This document shows, piece after piece, positions 35,300 to 44,211 of a stretch of 64,000 bases of DNA. Made by a program: the position numbers and the translations under genes. The notes under the pieces are model-generated. The model saw only the letters and a list, made by a program, of their open reading frames with translations. It was not told the origin of the DNA and ran no database searches. How positions within the stretch are numbered: position 1 is the stretch's first letter; every line of letters starts with the position of its first letter. This DNA is from Chitinophagaceae bacterium (GTDB lineage Bacteria; Bacteroidota; Bacteroidia; Chitinophagales; Chitinophagaceae), in NCBI GenBank assembly GCA_947455215.1, contig CANGNA010000006.1:32254-96253 (forward strand). The letters are read 5' to 3'.

Positions 35300-38200
35300 A
35301 TGACGCTACGCCTGAACACCCGAAAATACACGTACCTGCTTGCTACCTTACCGGTATTGGCAGCTGCATTTACGGGTGCAGCACAGGTATTGGCACCAGA
35401 CCAGCCATCGGCGCGAGCCACTATACTGGCGGAGGAACAGATGCGCCAGCAACATTACCTGCTGGCCATACAAAGCATAAATAGTTACCATAATTACCCG
35501 GAAGCCAAAATACCGGAGGCCAACGGCACGGAAGCTGAGCAGGCCAATTATAATGCGGCCATTGCAGGCCTAAGGGCAAATACCCGCAGCTGCATAGCAA
35601 CTGCACAAAATGCGTATGCAGCCAGCAGTAACACTGCCTACAAACAGCGGTTGATGTTTGCCATGGCACAATATTACTTTACCCGCAACCGCCTGGCAGA
35701 TGCCATAAAGTGCTATGAAAAAACCGGATTGGACAACCTGACCAATAACGAGATAGCCGACCTGAAATTTGAACTGGCCTACTGCTACTTTACCAGCAAG
35801 CAGTTTGACAAGGCCAACCAGCTTTTTGCGTTCATCAAGGAGATAAAAGACGGTAAGTATTATATGGCCGGCAACTACTACTATGGTTTGCTTGCCTACA
35901 ATGCCAATAAATATGCAGAGGCATTACAGAGCTTCGAAAAGGTAAGGAGTGAGAAAGAATACCGCATCATAGTGCCTTACTACATTGCCGAGATCAACTA
36001 CTTTATGGGTAATAAAGTCAAGGCGATGGAAGAGGCCAAAACCATAATAGCCGGCAGAGAAAAAAACTACTACGACAACGAACTACACTTGCTGCTGGCG
36101 CAATGCCTGTTTGAAGACCAGAAATATGCCGATGCCAAACCTTATTTCGAATATTACTACGAGCATTCGGATAAGATACGCAAAGAAGATCTATATAAGA
36201 TAGCCTATACCTATTACCGCCTGAATGAGTGGCAGCAAGCGGAGGATAAATTCAAACTGCTGAGCAGTGCCAGCGATTCACTGGGACAATCATCGATGTA
36301 CCTGCTGGGTGACTGCTACATGAAGACAGGCGACCGCCAGAGTGCCCGTAACGCATTTGGCATCTGCGCTGATATGGCTTATAACATTGGCCAGCAAGAA
36401 GCGTCGATGATATTGTATGCCCGCATCAGTTACGAGACAGGCTATAATGATGACGCACTGCGCCAGTTATACACTTTATTAAAAACATTCCCATCAAGCA
36501 AGTATAAAGACGAGGCTAATACCCTGTTGTCTGAACTGCTGCTGAAGACCAATAATTTTGAAGAAGCGCTGAAGTACCTGGATAAGGTAAACAATAAGGA
36601 AAAAAACTACTGGCCAGTGTTCCAGAAAGCTACCTACCTGTATGCTGTGCAGCAGTTCAGGCAGGGCGACCTTACAAAAGCGTATAGCTATTTCAACTCG
36701 TCGGTACAACACCCGGCTGATGCTACCTATGAGTGTGCGGCCTATTTCTGGAAAAGTGAACTGGCCTACCGCATGCACAAGTATTCGGAAGCCATAAACA
36801 GTGGCCAGGAATTTGTGAATCGCAAGACAGAGAAAACAGACCTGTCGCGCGTGAGCCCGCAGGCTACACTGCAACATGCCTACCTGAACATGGGCTTTGC
36901 TGCCATGGAAAGTAATAACTACAGCAATGCGCAGACATACTTCAACAAGGCGCAACAAGCCAAGGGAGATGATGACTATAGCGGCATAATGGCCCGCCTG
37001 CGCGAGGCCGATGCCGTATTCATGCAGCAGAACTATGTAAAGGCCATCAGCCTATATGATAAGATAAGCACTACAGACACTGCCAATGCAGATTATGCAC
37101 GATATCAGAAGAGCATCATATTAGGATTGCAGGGCAAGAACAATGACAAGGTGAATGTGCTGCAAACACTCATCAACCGCAATCCGCCATCTGTATACAA
37201 CGTTACAGCACTTTACGAGATCGCATCAACATACATAGAGCTTGACAAATATCCGCAGGCCCTGGGCTACCTGAAGAAGATAACGGACTCTACTAACGAT
37301 AAAAGCGCTGCACCCAAGGCATGGCTGAAGGTGGGTTACATCTACCAGCAAACCAATGAAAACCAAAAGGCCATAGATGCCTTCAGGCATATTGTTACAG
37401 AATACCCGGCAGCAGAAGAACGCATAGCAGCGCTAAGCGCCCTTAAAAGCCTTTATATACAAACCAATCAGCCTGCTGAATATTCCAGGCTGCTGAAAGA
37501 CAACAACCTGCCATCCTCAGAGACCAGCAGTATAGATTCTACCTATTATGCTGCTGCTGAAACACAGTTTGCTACCGGCAAGTGGGATAACGCCATGAAG
37601 GCGTTTGGCAGCTACCTGCAGCAATACCCTAATGGTGTGTTTGCAATAAAAGCGCATTACTACCGGGGCGAAAGTTATTACCAGCTACGCAACTTCAAGG
37701 ATGCACTAACCGACTTTGACCTGGTGCTGGCTAACCCATGGAATGACTTTTCCGAAAACAGCGCGCGCCGTGCTGCCGCCATTGCCTACGACAATAAAGA
37801 CTACACGGCCGCTTATAACTATAATATGAAGTTGCGGGTGAACAGCGGCACAAGTGAGCAAACGCAGCAACTGGCCTATATGGGTCTTATCAGGAGCGGT
37901 TATAACTCCGACAAGTATGCTGAAACAGTTCTTTTTGCCGACTCTTTGCTGGGAATGAAGGGTGTATCGGCCGACGATATAAACGAGGCATTGCTCAATA
38001 AAGCCCGCGCACAACAGCACCTTGAAAAAGGCGAGGCTGCCATGGCTATATACCAGCAACTGAGCAGTAACATGAATGGAGAGATTGCTGCGGAGTCGCG
38101 CTACCATATCTCTGAAATATTCCTGCAGCAAGACAGCCTGAAAGAGGCTGAGGAAGCTGCCAACGAGACCATAAAGCTATCAGCAGGATATGAATACTGG

Positions 38201-38386
38201 ATAGTGAAGTCTTATATCTTGCTGGGCGACATCTTCGTGAAGCAAAAAGACTACTTTAATGCCAAAGCCACTTTTGCCAGCATTGTAAAACATGCGCGGA
38301 ATACCGAGCTGAAACAGGAGGCAACAAAAAAACTGGCAGAGGTAAAGGTATTGGAGAAGCAGAAAAGTAAATTGAAAGAAGATTAA
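35300..38386 (+). CDS. Large exported TPR-repeat protein (1028 aa)
   Basis: 1028 residues. N-terminal signal peptide (TYLLATLPVLAAAFTGAAQ), no lipobox. Almost the whole length is tetratricopeptide-like helix pairs with recurring A-x-x-x-Y and Y-A-A-L/Q-A patterns (e.g. YYYGLLAYNANKYAEALQSF, YRLNEWQQAEDKFKLLSSAS, LGDCYMKTGDRQSARNAFGI, SESYYQLRNFKDALTDFDLV-like GESYYQLRNFKDALTDFDLV). It probably serves as a periplasmic or outer-membrane scaffold. It is not clearly SprE/PorW, which is a lipoprotein. Position between two outer-membrane barrels suggests it bridges partners. Confidence 0.88.
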   Translation: MTLRLNTRKYTYLLATLPVLAAAFTGAAQVLAPDQPSARATILAEEQMRQQHYLLAIQSINSYHNYPEAKIPEANGTEAEQANYNAAIAGLRANTRSCIATAQNAYAASSNTAYKQRLMFAMAQYYFTRNRLADAIKCYEKTGLDNLTNNEIADLKFELAYCYFTSKQFDKANQLFAFIKEIKDGKYYMAGNYYYGLLAYNANKYAEALQSFEKVRSEKEYRIIVPYYIAEINYFMGNKVKAMEEAKTIIAGREKNYYDNELHLLLAQCLFEDQKYADAKPYFEYYYEHSDKIRKEDLYKIAYTYYRLNEWQQAEDKFKLLSSASDSLGQSSMYLLGDCYMKTGDRQSARNAFGICADMAYNIGQQEASMILYARISYETGYNDDALRQLYTLLKTFPSSKYKDEANTLLSELLLKTNNFEEALKYLDKVNNKEKNYWPVFQKATYLYAVQQFRQGDLTKAYSYFNSSVQHPADATYECAAYFWKSELAYRMHKYSEAINSGQEFVNRKTEKTDLSRVSPQATLQHAYLNMGFAAMESNNYSNAQTYFNKAQQAKGDDDYSGIMARLREADAVFMQQNYVKAISLYDKISTTDTANADYARYQKSIILGLQGKNNDKVNVLQTLINRNPPSVYNVTALYEIASTYIELDKYPQALGYLKKITDSTNDKSAAPKAWLKVGYIYQQTNENQKAIDAFRHIVTEYPAAEERIAALSALKSLYIQTNQPAEYSRLLKDNNLPSSETSSIDSTYYAAAETQFATGKWDNAMKAFGSYLQQYPNGVFAIKAHYYRGESYYQLRNFKDALTDFDLVLANPWNDFSENSARRAAAIAYDNKDYTAAYNYNMKLRVNSGTSEQTQQLAYMGLIRSGYNSDKYAETVLFADSLLGMKGVSADDINEALLNKARAQQHLEKGEAAMAIYQQLSSNMNGEIAAESRYHISEIFLQQDSLKEAEEAANETIKLSAGYEYWIVKSYILLGDIFVKQKDYFNAKATFASIVKHARNTELKQEATKKLAEVKVLEKQKSKLKED

Positions 38387-38396
38387 ACGGGGCAAC

Positions 38397-40046
38397 ATGG
38401 GCTTAAAACCTTTTTATATACTGGCGGCATCACTGGCTGTAACACAAGGCGTAGCTGCACAGCAACGCGCAGCAGATACTGTATTGAAAGGTTCTACCAT
38501 TGAGGTGATCCAATCTTACAAGCCGCAGGTAAGAAAAGCACCTAAGCCGGAATGGCTGCCTCAACTGCCACCCGCAGACACAACAAGGCCTGTACTGACC
38601 TACGAAGTTCCCCAGCAAACGCTTTATTATTCTTATACTTCGGGTGCGCTGAGGCCATTGGCATTGGGTAGAGACAGCCTGGTAATGCCTTACCAGAACT
38701 ATGTGAAGGCCGGCGGTGGCAACCTCTCAACATTATATTTTGATGCGGGTATAGGTAGCCTTAAGGGTAAGAACTACGAAACAGGCATACACCTGCACCA
38801 TATATCACAGAAAGGCAGCCTGGCCAATCAGCAATCGGCATTGAGCGGCTTGGAAGCAGATGGCGTATTGCATAAGGATAACAGGGACTGGCATGCCTTT
38901 GCCCAGGCAGAACGCAATCAATACTATTTCTACGGCATAGAGCCGATAACGGTTATAGGTCCTACGCAGGACCTTAAACAAGCCTTTACATTAGTGAAGA
39001 TCGGAGGCGATATGTTCGACAGATCGCAAACCGGCATAGGTAAATGGCAGTATCATCCTTATGTGAGTGGTTCGCTGTACAGTGCACGCTTCAACAACCG
39101 CGAAACGGAATTTGATGTAAATGCACCAATATCTTATCCTATTGATAGTGTACTGACCCTTGAAGGACTTGTATCGGCATCAATAGTCAACTATAAGTTT
39201 GGCGGACTTAGTTCAAAAAATAATTTCGCCCAGTTGAAACCGGGCGTTGCCATCAATAAGGGTAAGTTATCAGGACATGCGCTGTTGGGGCTAGGGCTGG
39301 GCAGCGGCAGCATATTTTATGCGCTGCCAGATATCGCCGCATCGTACAATATTGCAGCCATCAACCTGACAGTGACGGGTGGATGGATGGCATCGGTAAG
39401 GCAGAATACATATCAGCAACTGACCACCGAGAACCCATACATGTGGATCACCTATCCACCTACTATCGGGGGAATCATTTTACCACAAACCAGGATAGAC
39501 GAGATCTTTGCCAAAATAAACGGCACGCAGGGCAAGCATCTGAGTTATGAGGTAAAGGCTAGTTGGTGGAATTTCAATAAACTGGCTACCTTCCTCAATA
39601 TCATAGATAATCCAATCCGGTATTCGGTTGTATACGACGATGTAAGTGCTATATCATTACATATGGCTGCAAGATACGTATCGTCGAATGTATGGTCTGC
39701 CGGTGCGTCGGCCGATTTTTATAAATTCTACCAGGGATCGCAGGCATATGTATGGGGGCAGCCGACGCTGAATATTAAGGGCGATGTGTCGGTCAGCCCG
39801 ATCAAGAAACTGTCACTCTCCGGCTATGTGGCAGTACTGGGAGGAATATATGCCATCGATCATTACAGGAAGCCCTACATGCTTACCCCGGTGACCGACC
39901 TCGGTGTGTATGGAGAATACAACATTACCGACAGGCTAAGCGCCTTTTTACAGTGCAGCAACCTGCTTAATGCAAAATATGAACGGTGGAGAGGCTACCA
40001 GGCTTACGGGCTGAATGTATATGGCGGATTGCGTTTAAAGTTTTGA
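38397..40046 (+). CDS. Outer-membrane beta-barrel protein, TonB-dependent-receptor-like
   Basis: 549 residues. Signal peptide to about 22 (AASLAVTQGVAAQ). The rest has many alternating amphipathic strands and ends with an aromatic C-terminal residue (NVYGGLRLKF), as for outer-membrane barrels. The last strands resemble the end of TonB-dependent receptors (CSNLLNAKYERWRGYQAYGL). There is no plug domain, so it is a plugless barrel. Function unknown. It starts ten bases after the TPR gene. Confidence 0.82.
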   Translation: MGLKPFYILAASLAVTQGVAAQQRAADTVLKGSTIEVIQSYKPQVRKAPKPEWLPQLPPADTTRPVLTYEVPQQTLYYSYTSGALRPLALGRDSLVMPYQNYVKAGGGNLSTLYFDAGIGSLKGKNYETGIHLHHISQKGSLANQQSALSGLEADGVLHKDNRDWHAFAQAERNQYYFYGIEPITVIGPTQDLKQAFTLVKIGGDMFDRSQTGIGKWQYHPYVSGSLYSARFNNRETEFDVNAPISYPIDSVLTLEGLVSASIVNYKFGGLSSKNNFAQLKPGVAINKGKLSGHALLGLGLGSGSIFYALPDIAASYNIAAINLTVTGGWMASVRQNTYQQLTTENPYMWITYPPTIGGIILPQTRIDEIFAKINGTQGKHLSYEVKASWWNFNKLATFLNIIDNPIRYSVVYDDVSAISLHMAARYVSSNVWSAGASADFYKFYQGSQAYVWGQPTLNIKGDVSVSPIKKLSLSGYVAVLGGIYAIDHYRKPYMLTPVTDLGVYGEYNITDRLSAFLQCSNLLNAKYERWRGYQAYGLNVYGGLRLKF

Positions 40047-40082
40047 TGGAAATAAGTAATTTCAGATGTACTTTTACTGCAA

Positions 40083-40994
40083 ATGGATATAGAAAAATAC
40101 ATAGGGCAATTCATTCTTAAAAATAACTTCTGTTATATACATGGTCTGGGCAACCTGGAGCTGGTGAAGCGTCCTGGTGTGCACGATGGCAAGGCCCTGC
40201 AGGCTGCTGTATACGAGGTAGTACTTACAGCAGGTGGTTCCATAGACGACAGCTTTGCCAATTTCATTGCTACCAACGAACAGATCAGCATATCTAAGGC
40301 AGCCAATGCGCTGCGCGACTTCAGCATACAGGCTAGAAAAGATATGCAGGCCGGCAAACAGGTACCTGTAACCGGTATTGGTGTATTCAGCGAGGAGAAT
40401 GGGCGCATCAAATTCACTACAGACGCTAATTTCAGGTTTACCCCTGCCGGTATACCAACGCTGAAGAACAGCAAACAACTGGAGGAACAAAAACTAACAC
40501 CACCACACAAACCATCATACCCGCCACCTGCCAACGCCAATTCGGTGAACTGGAGGATGGTGTTTGTTGTGGCCATATTACTGGTCATCCTCGGCGGCGG
40601 TGGCTATGGCATCTATTATTATCAGCAACAGCAGGCAGCCAACCAACCCGCACCTGCTCCGGTTAAAGATACTGTTGTAGCAACCCCACCACCTGTAGCT
40701 ACAGATACAGCTGCGCGTAAAGATACTATGGGTGCTGCGGCTACTCCTGCTACGGTTGATACCACTACTATTAATGCCTATAAAATGGTGATAGGCGAAT
40801 ATAACAATAAATCAAAAGCAGAGTCAAGGTTCAGGAAGCTCAAGATAGATGGCGGCAAGGTGGAACTGGTAACCAAAGACTCGGTTAACTTCCAGGTACT
40901 GGCCAATGTAAACTGCCGTGTTGTAGACACTACTCATTACATCGACTCTTTGAGGAAGTTCTATGGCTTTAAGAACGTGACCATCTATAAATAA
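40083..40994 (+). CDS. HU-CCDC81-like / SPOR peptidoglycan-binding membrane protein
   Basis: 303 residues. The N-terminal ~120 residues (MDIEKYIGQFILKNNFCYI, VYEVVLTAGGSIDDSFANFI, FSIQARKDMQAGKQVPVTG) match the HU-CCDC81 domain found before SPOR in Bacteroidetes. One transmembrane helix follows (about 159-179), then a Pro/Ala/Thr-rich linker and a SPOR domain (YKMVIGEYNNKSKAESRFRK to the end). SPOR binds denuded glycan strands at septa, so the protein probably sits in the inner membrane, with the HU-like domain in the cytoplasm and the SPOR domain in the periplasm. What the HU-like domain binds is unknown. It closes the receptor operon. Confidence 0.85.
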   Translation: MDIEKYIGQFILKNNFCYIHGLGNLELVKRPGVHDGKALQAAVYEVVLTAGGSIDDSFANFIATNEQISISKAANALRDFSIQARKDMQAGKQVPVTGIGVFSEENGRIKFTTDANFRFTPAGIPTLKNSKQLEEQKLTPPHKPSYPPPANANSVNWRMVFVVAILLVILGGGGYGIYYYQQQQAANQPAPAPVKDTVVATPPPVATDTAARKDTMGAAATPATVDTTTINAYKMVIGEYNNKSKAESRFRKLKIDGGKVELVTKDSVNFQVLANVNCRVVDTTHYIDSLRKFYGFKNVTIYK

Positions 40995-41020
40995 TAGCAC
41001 AGTAAAAATGATCAATGATC

Positions 41021-41045
41021 AAAGGCCGGCTTTATGCCGGCCTTT
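41021..41045 (+). terminator. Terminator of the receptor-TPR-barrel-HU/SPOR operon
   Basis: A perfect 10-bp stem (aaaggccggc / gccggccttt) with a TTTAT loop, 26 bases after the HU/SPOR stop, followed by TACTTTTA. It separates the operon from the LytS/LytTR pair. Confidence 0.85.
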
Positions 41046-41143
41046 ACTTTTATCCGGTCACTCTGCATTTTATGCCATTCGCCCGAAAGCTATTTTCTTT
41101 GCAGCTATTACCTCCGAGTTTTACAGCATAAAATCTGAAAACA

Positions 41144-42151
41144 ATGAATTGGAAGAAGACACTACTGTTCGGTGGCACATCACTACTACTTGTATTTGCA
41201 GTAAACATTGCCGGCAATTACCAATACTATTCCTCGGGCGGAGACTGGCATTATAGCATATCGTTTATCACCGGTGTGAGTATCTTCAGTTGGCTGGCCA
41301 GCTACCCTACCCGTTTGCTGATAGAGCGTATCTTTAGGAAAGATATGAACCCCACCGTGCAGTTGCTAGGCACCATGCTGCTACTGGCGGCACAGGCTAC
41401 AGTTGTGATGCTGGGCACCATGAAAGGTATAATAGTGGTTTTTCATCTGGAGGAGCAGTCGCTATATTCATATATCAACAACACCGTCTACTGTATACTT
41501 TTCACCCTTATTGTCGGGTTGCTGGCCACCAGCCAGGAATTTCTGGAAAACCTGAAACAAGCCAGTGCAGAAAAAGAACAGGCAGAACGCGAGCTGATGC
41601 GTAGCCAGTACGAAGCGCTGAAGAACCAGGTAAACCCACACACCTTGTTCAACTCGCTAAACACATTGATGGTGCTTATCCCTGACAACCCTACTCTTGC
41701 CGTTCAGTTTGTTGAAGAGATGGCGAGGGTAATGCGCTATTCACTGCAAAATGAGGATAACCAATCTGTTACAGTTAGCACAGAACTAAAGGTAGCAGAG
41801 TCGCTACTGTTCCTGAGTCAACAACGCTTTGAGGGTAAACTTATAGTAGACATCGCAGTTGATGCCGATGCGTTGCAGCAACAGATCGTTACGCACTCGT
41901 TGCTGATGCTTGTTGAAAATGCGATCAAGCACAACGAAATATCTACCAACCGTCCGCTCCGCATCAGGATATACAATGAAGCAGGGCAGTATTTGGTGGT
42001 CAGCAATACGTTGCAGCCCAGGCTCCAGGTAGCCAACTCTACTCATATAGGCCTGGACAATATAAAACAGCGCTACCAGCTGGCCGGGTCAAAAACCTTG
42101 ATAATAGAGACCACATCCGATTCATTTATCGTTAAATTACCATTGTTATGA
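41144..42151 (+). CDS. LytS-type sensor histidine kinase
   Basis: 335 residues. Four hydrophobic helices span about 10-130. A coiled coil (about 133-160) leads into a His_kinase (PF06580) domain with QVNPHTLFNSLNTLMVLIPD carrying the phosphoacceptor His, and a compact HATPase_c (LVENAIKHNE, GLDNIKQRYQLAGS). The canonical HFLFN is here HTLFN. It overlaps its response regulator by four bases (ATGA). Signal unknown. Confidence 0.9.
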   Translation: MNWKKTLLFGGTSLLLVFAVNIAGNYQYYSSGGDWHYSISFITGVSIFSWLASYPTRLLIERIFRKDMNPTVQLLGTMLLLAAQATVVMLGTMKGIIVVFHLEEQSLYSYINNTVYCILFTLIVGLLATSQEFLENLKQASAEKEQAERELMRSQYEALKNQVNPHTLFNSLNTLMVLIPDNPTLAVQFVEEMARVMRYSLQNEDNQSVTVSTELKVAESLLFLSQQRFEGKLIVDIAVDADALQQQIVTHSLLMLVENAIKHNEISTNRPLRIRIYNEAGQYLVVSNTLQPRLQVANSTHIGLDNIKQRYQLAGSKTLIIETTSDSFIVKLPLL

Positions 42152-42909
42152 GAGTACTGATATTGGAAGACGAAAGCGCAGCCGCCAGAAGAATACAAAA
42201 ACTACTGGAAGAAGTGGCCCCGGACGCCACTGTAGAAGCTGTAATGGAGCGTATAACCGATACACAGGAGTGGCTGGCAGCAAATGCCGCACCAGACCTT
42301 ATTCTATCAGATATACACCTGGCCGACGGGCTATCACTACAGCTATTCCAGGAGCAACAGATACGTGTACCGGTTATATTCACAACAGCTTATGATGAAT
42401 ATACACTGAAGGCTTTCAAAATGAACAGCATTGATTACCTGCTGAAGCCCATAGATAAGACGGAACTGAAAACAGCTCTCGACAAATATCGCGCGCTACA
42501 CGGGCAGGCGGATAAACAGACCGCACAACTTGCTGAACTGATGCGGCAGATGACCACCGGCAGAGCAACTTACAAGTCGCGCTTCCTGGTGAAGCTTGGC
42601 GAAAGGCTGATCATAATTCCGATAGCTGATATGGCCTTTGTAAGGGCCGACGATAAGGTGGTATTTCTGCATACCATTGATGGCAAAAAGTACCTTATTG
42701 ACGACCCGCTGGATGAACTGACAAGATCGCTGGACCCGGCTACCTTTTTCAGGATCAACCGAACTTATATAGCGCCCTTATCCTCAATAGACAAGATACA
42801 TAACCATTTTAATGGCAGGCTGAAGCTGGAATTGAAACACAGTGATGATAAGGAAATATTTGTGAGCCGTGCACGGGTAGCCGACTTTAAAAAATGGCTC
42901 AACAAATAA
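42148..42909 (+). CDS. LytTR-family response regulator
   Basis: 253 residues. Receiver domain (about 1-115) has the acidic pair near EDE, the phospho-acceptor Asp in LILSDIHLADGLSLQ, Thr in IFTTAYDEY and Lys in YLLKPID. The LytTR DNA-binding domain (about 145-250) shows FLVKLGERLIIIPIADMAFV, FLHTIDGKKYLIDDPLDEL and FFRINRTYIAPLSSIDKI. It regulates genes with the adjacent kinase. No target can be named; the receptor operon just upstream is a candidate only by proximity. Confidence 0.92.
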   Translation: MRVLILEDESAAARRIQKLLEEVAPDATVEAVMERITDTQEWLAANAAPDLILSDIHLADGLSLQLFQEQQIRVPVIFTTAYDEYTLKAFKMNSIDYLLKPIDKTELKTALDKYRALHGQADKQTAQLAELMRQMTTGRATYKSRFLVKLGERLIIIPIADMAFVRADDKVVFLHTIDGKKYLIDDPLDELTRSLDPATFFRINRTYIAPLSSIDKIHNHFNGRLKLELKHSDDKEIFVSRARVADFKKWLNK

Positions 42910-42942
42910 CTGTATACTACTCACGAATGGGCATAAAAAAAA

Positions 42943-42960
42943 CAGCGGTCAAAACCGCTG
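42943..42960. terminator. Shared terminator of lytTR and the ompH operon
   Basis: A 7-bp stem (cagcggt / accgctg) with a CAAA loop. On the minus strand it is followed by a run of eight T, making it a strong end for the uppS-bamA-ompH-ompH transcript. On the plus strand the tail is weaker (ctttct). Confidence 0.8.
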
Positions 42961-42983
42961 CTTTCTAATATGATCAGGAGGGC

Positions 42984-43547
42984 TTACTTAATGCCCATTT
43001 TCTTTTTTACTAATGGCAGGATGTTATCACCTTCGCGGCCATAAAGCAGAGTACCACCATTCTTGTCAAATATGTAGTCATAACCACCTTCCTTAGCAAC
43101 ACCGCTGATGGCCTTTTCAGCCTTATCAATGATCGGCTGATACAGGTCCTGCTGCTTCTGAGACACCTTGTCTTTTGCGCTCTGCTGTATGCTTTCTATC
43201 CTGTTCTGCAGGTCCTGAAGTTCTTTTACTTTTACTTCTTTGATAGCGTCGCTCATAGTAGCTGCGCTCTTCTGCAATGCTTCACCTTTGGTCTGGTACT
43301 CCTTCATCATAGACTCTATCTGGTTCTGGAACTCCCTTGCGTATTTGCTCAGGTCCGAGTCAGCTTTCACCTTTTCAGGCATAGAGTTCAGCAGGTCCTG
43401 GGAAACTATCCAACCCAGTTTCAGGCCGGTGTGCGGTTCACTGGATTCGCTTGTAGTTGTAGCAGGAGCAGCTGGTTTTGCCTTCTGTGCAAAGCTGGCA
43501 GTAGCAGCAGCGATACCAAAAGCAAAGATCATCAGGAATTTTTTCAT
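42984..43547 (-). CDS. OmpH/Skp family periplasmic chaperone (second copy)
   Basis: 187 residues. Signal peptide (MKKFLMIFAFGIAAATASFAQ), an Ala/Thr-rich linker, then an OmpH/Skp domain with LGWIVSQDLLNSMPE at the trimerisation strand, a long coiled coil (about 70-140) and the closing YDYIFDKNGGTLLYGREGD. Skp-like proteins hold unfolded outer-membrane proteins in the periplasm. It is the last gene of the bamA cluster. Copy number of two is common in Bacteroidetes. Confidence 0.92.
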   Translation of the reverse strand: MKKFLMIFAFGIAAATASFAQKAKPAAPATTTSESSEPHTGLKLGWIVSQDLLNSMPEKVKADSDLSKYAREFQNQIESMMKEYQTKGEALQKSAATMSDAIKEVKVKELQDLQNRIESIQQSAKDKVSQKQQDLYQPIIDKAEKAISGVAKEGGYDYIFDKNGGTLLYGREGDNILPLVKKKMGIK

Positions 43548-43636
43548 TACTATTTTTTTGATTTATTTAAAATTTAAAGTTTTGCAAAGTAAATGCCATT
43601 GGAGAAGATTACAAAATAATCGCTCCATAAGAAATG

Positions 43637-44167
43637 TTATTTTCCATTTATACCCATCACCTTCAGTACATCATCGCTGCGGTCTAGCTTAGGGTCGGCG
43701 TAAAACAAGGTAACTCCTCCGGCCTTATCCAGCACCAGGTCATAGCCTTTCTGAGATGCCATTTTCTGAACGGCATTAAATACGCGATCCTGTATTGGTT
43801 TTACCAGTTCCTGGCGCTTTTTGAAGAGGTCGCCTTCGTAGCCGAAGCGTTGCTTCTGCAGGTCTTTGGCGCTCTTTTCTTTTGCCACAATCTCGTCCTC
43901 GCGCTTTTTACGCATGTCATCGCTCAGCATAGGGCGCTCTGCCTGGTAGCCTTTGTACATCTTATCTACATCCAGCATTTTGGCATCTATCTCATCTTGC
44001 CATACTTTAGACAGGTCGTCCAGCTTCTTCTGCGCATCCTTATAATCATCTACCTTTTCAAGGATATACCTGGAGTCGATAATGCAATATTTAGATGACT
44101 GTGCCATTGCTGCTGTACCGGTCATCAACAGGATAAGCAAGCCGAGAACTATCTTTTTCATACCCAT
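43637..44167 (-). CDS. OmpH/Skp family periplasmic chaperone (first copy)
   Basis: 176 residues. Signal peptide (VLGLLILLMTGTAAMAQ), then CIIDSRYILEKVDDYKDAQ (start of the Skp body), a Lys/Glu/Asp-rich coiled coil and YDLVLDKAGGVTLFYADPKL at the end. MGM at the start leaves an alternative ATG two codons in. It follows bamA by 44 bases and precedes its paralogue by about 90. Confidence 0.92.
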   Translation of the reverse strand: MGMKKIVLGLLILLMTGTAAMAQSSKYCIIDSRYILEKVDDYKDAQKKLDDLSKVWQDEIDAKMLDVDKMYKGYQAERPMLSDDMRKKREDEIVAKEKSAKDLQKQRFGYEGDLFKKRQELVKPIQDRVFNAVQKMASQKGYDLVLDKAGGVTLFYADPKLDRSDDVLKVMGINGK

Positions 44168-44211
44168 TTATTTCTTTGTGTTTGTTATTACAACAGGCAA
44201 TTCGCGTTCCA

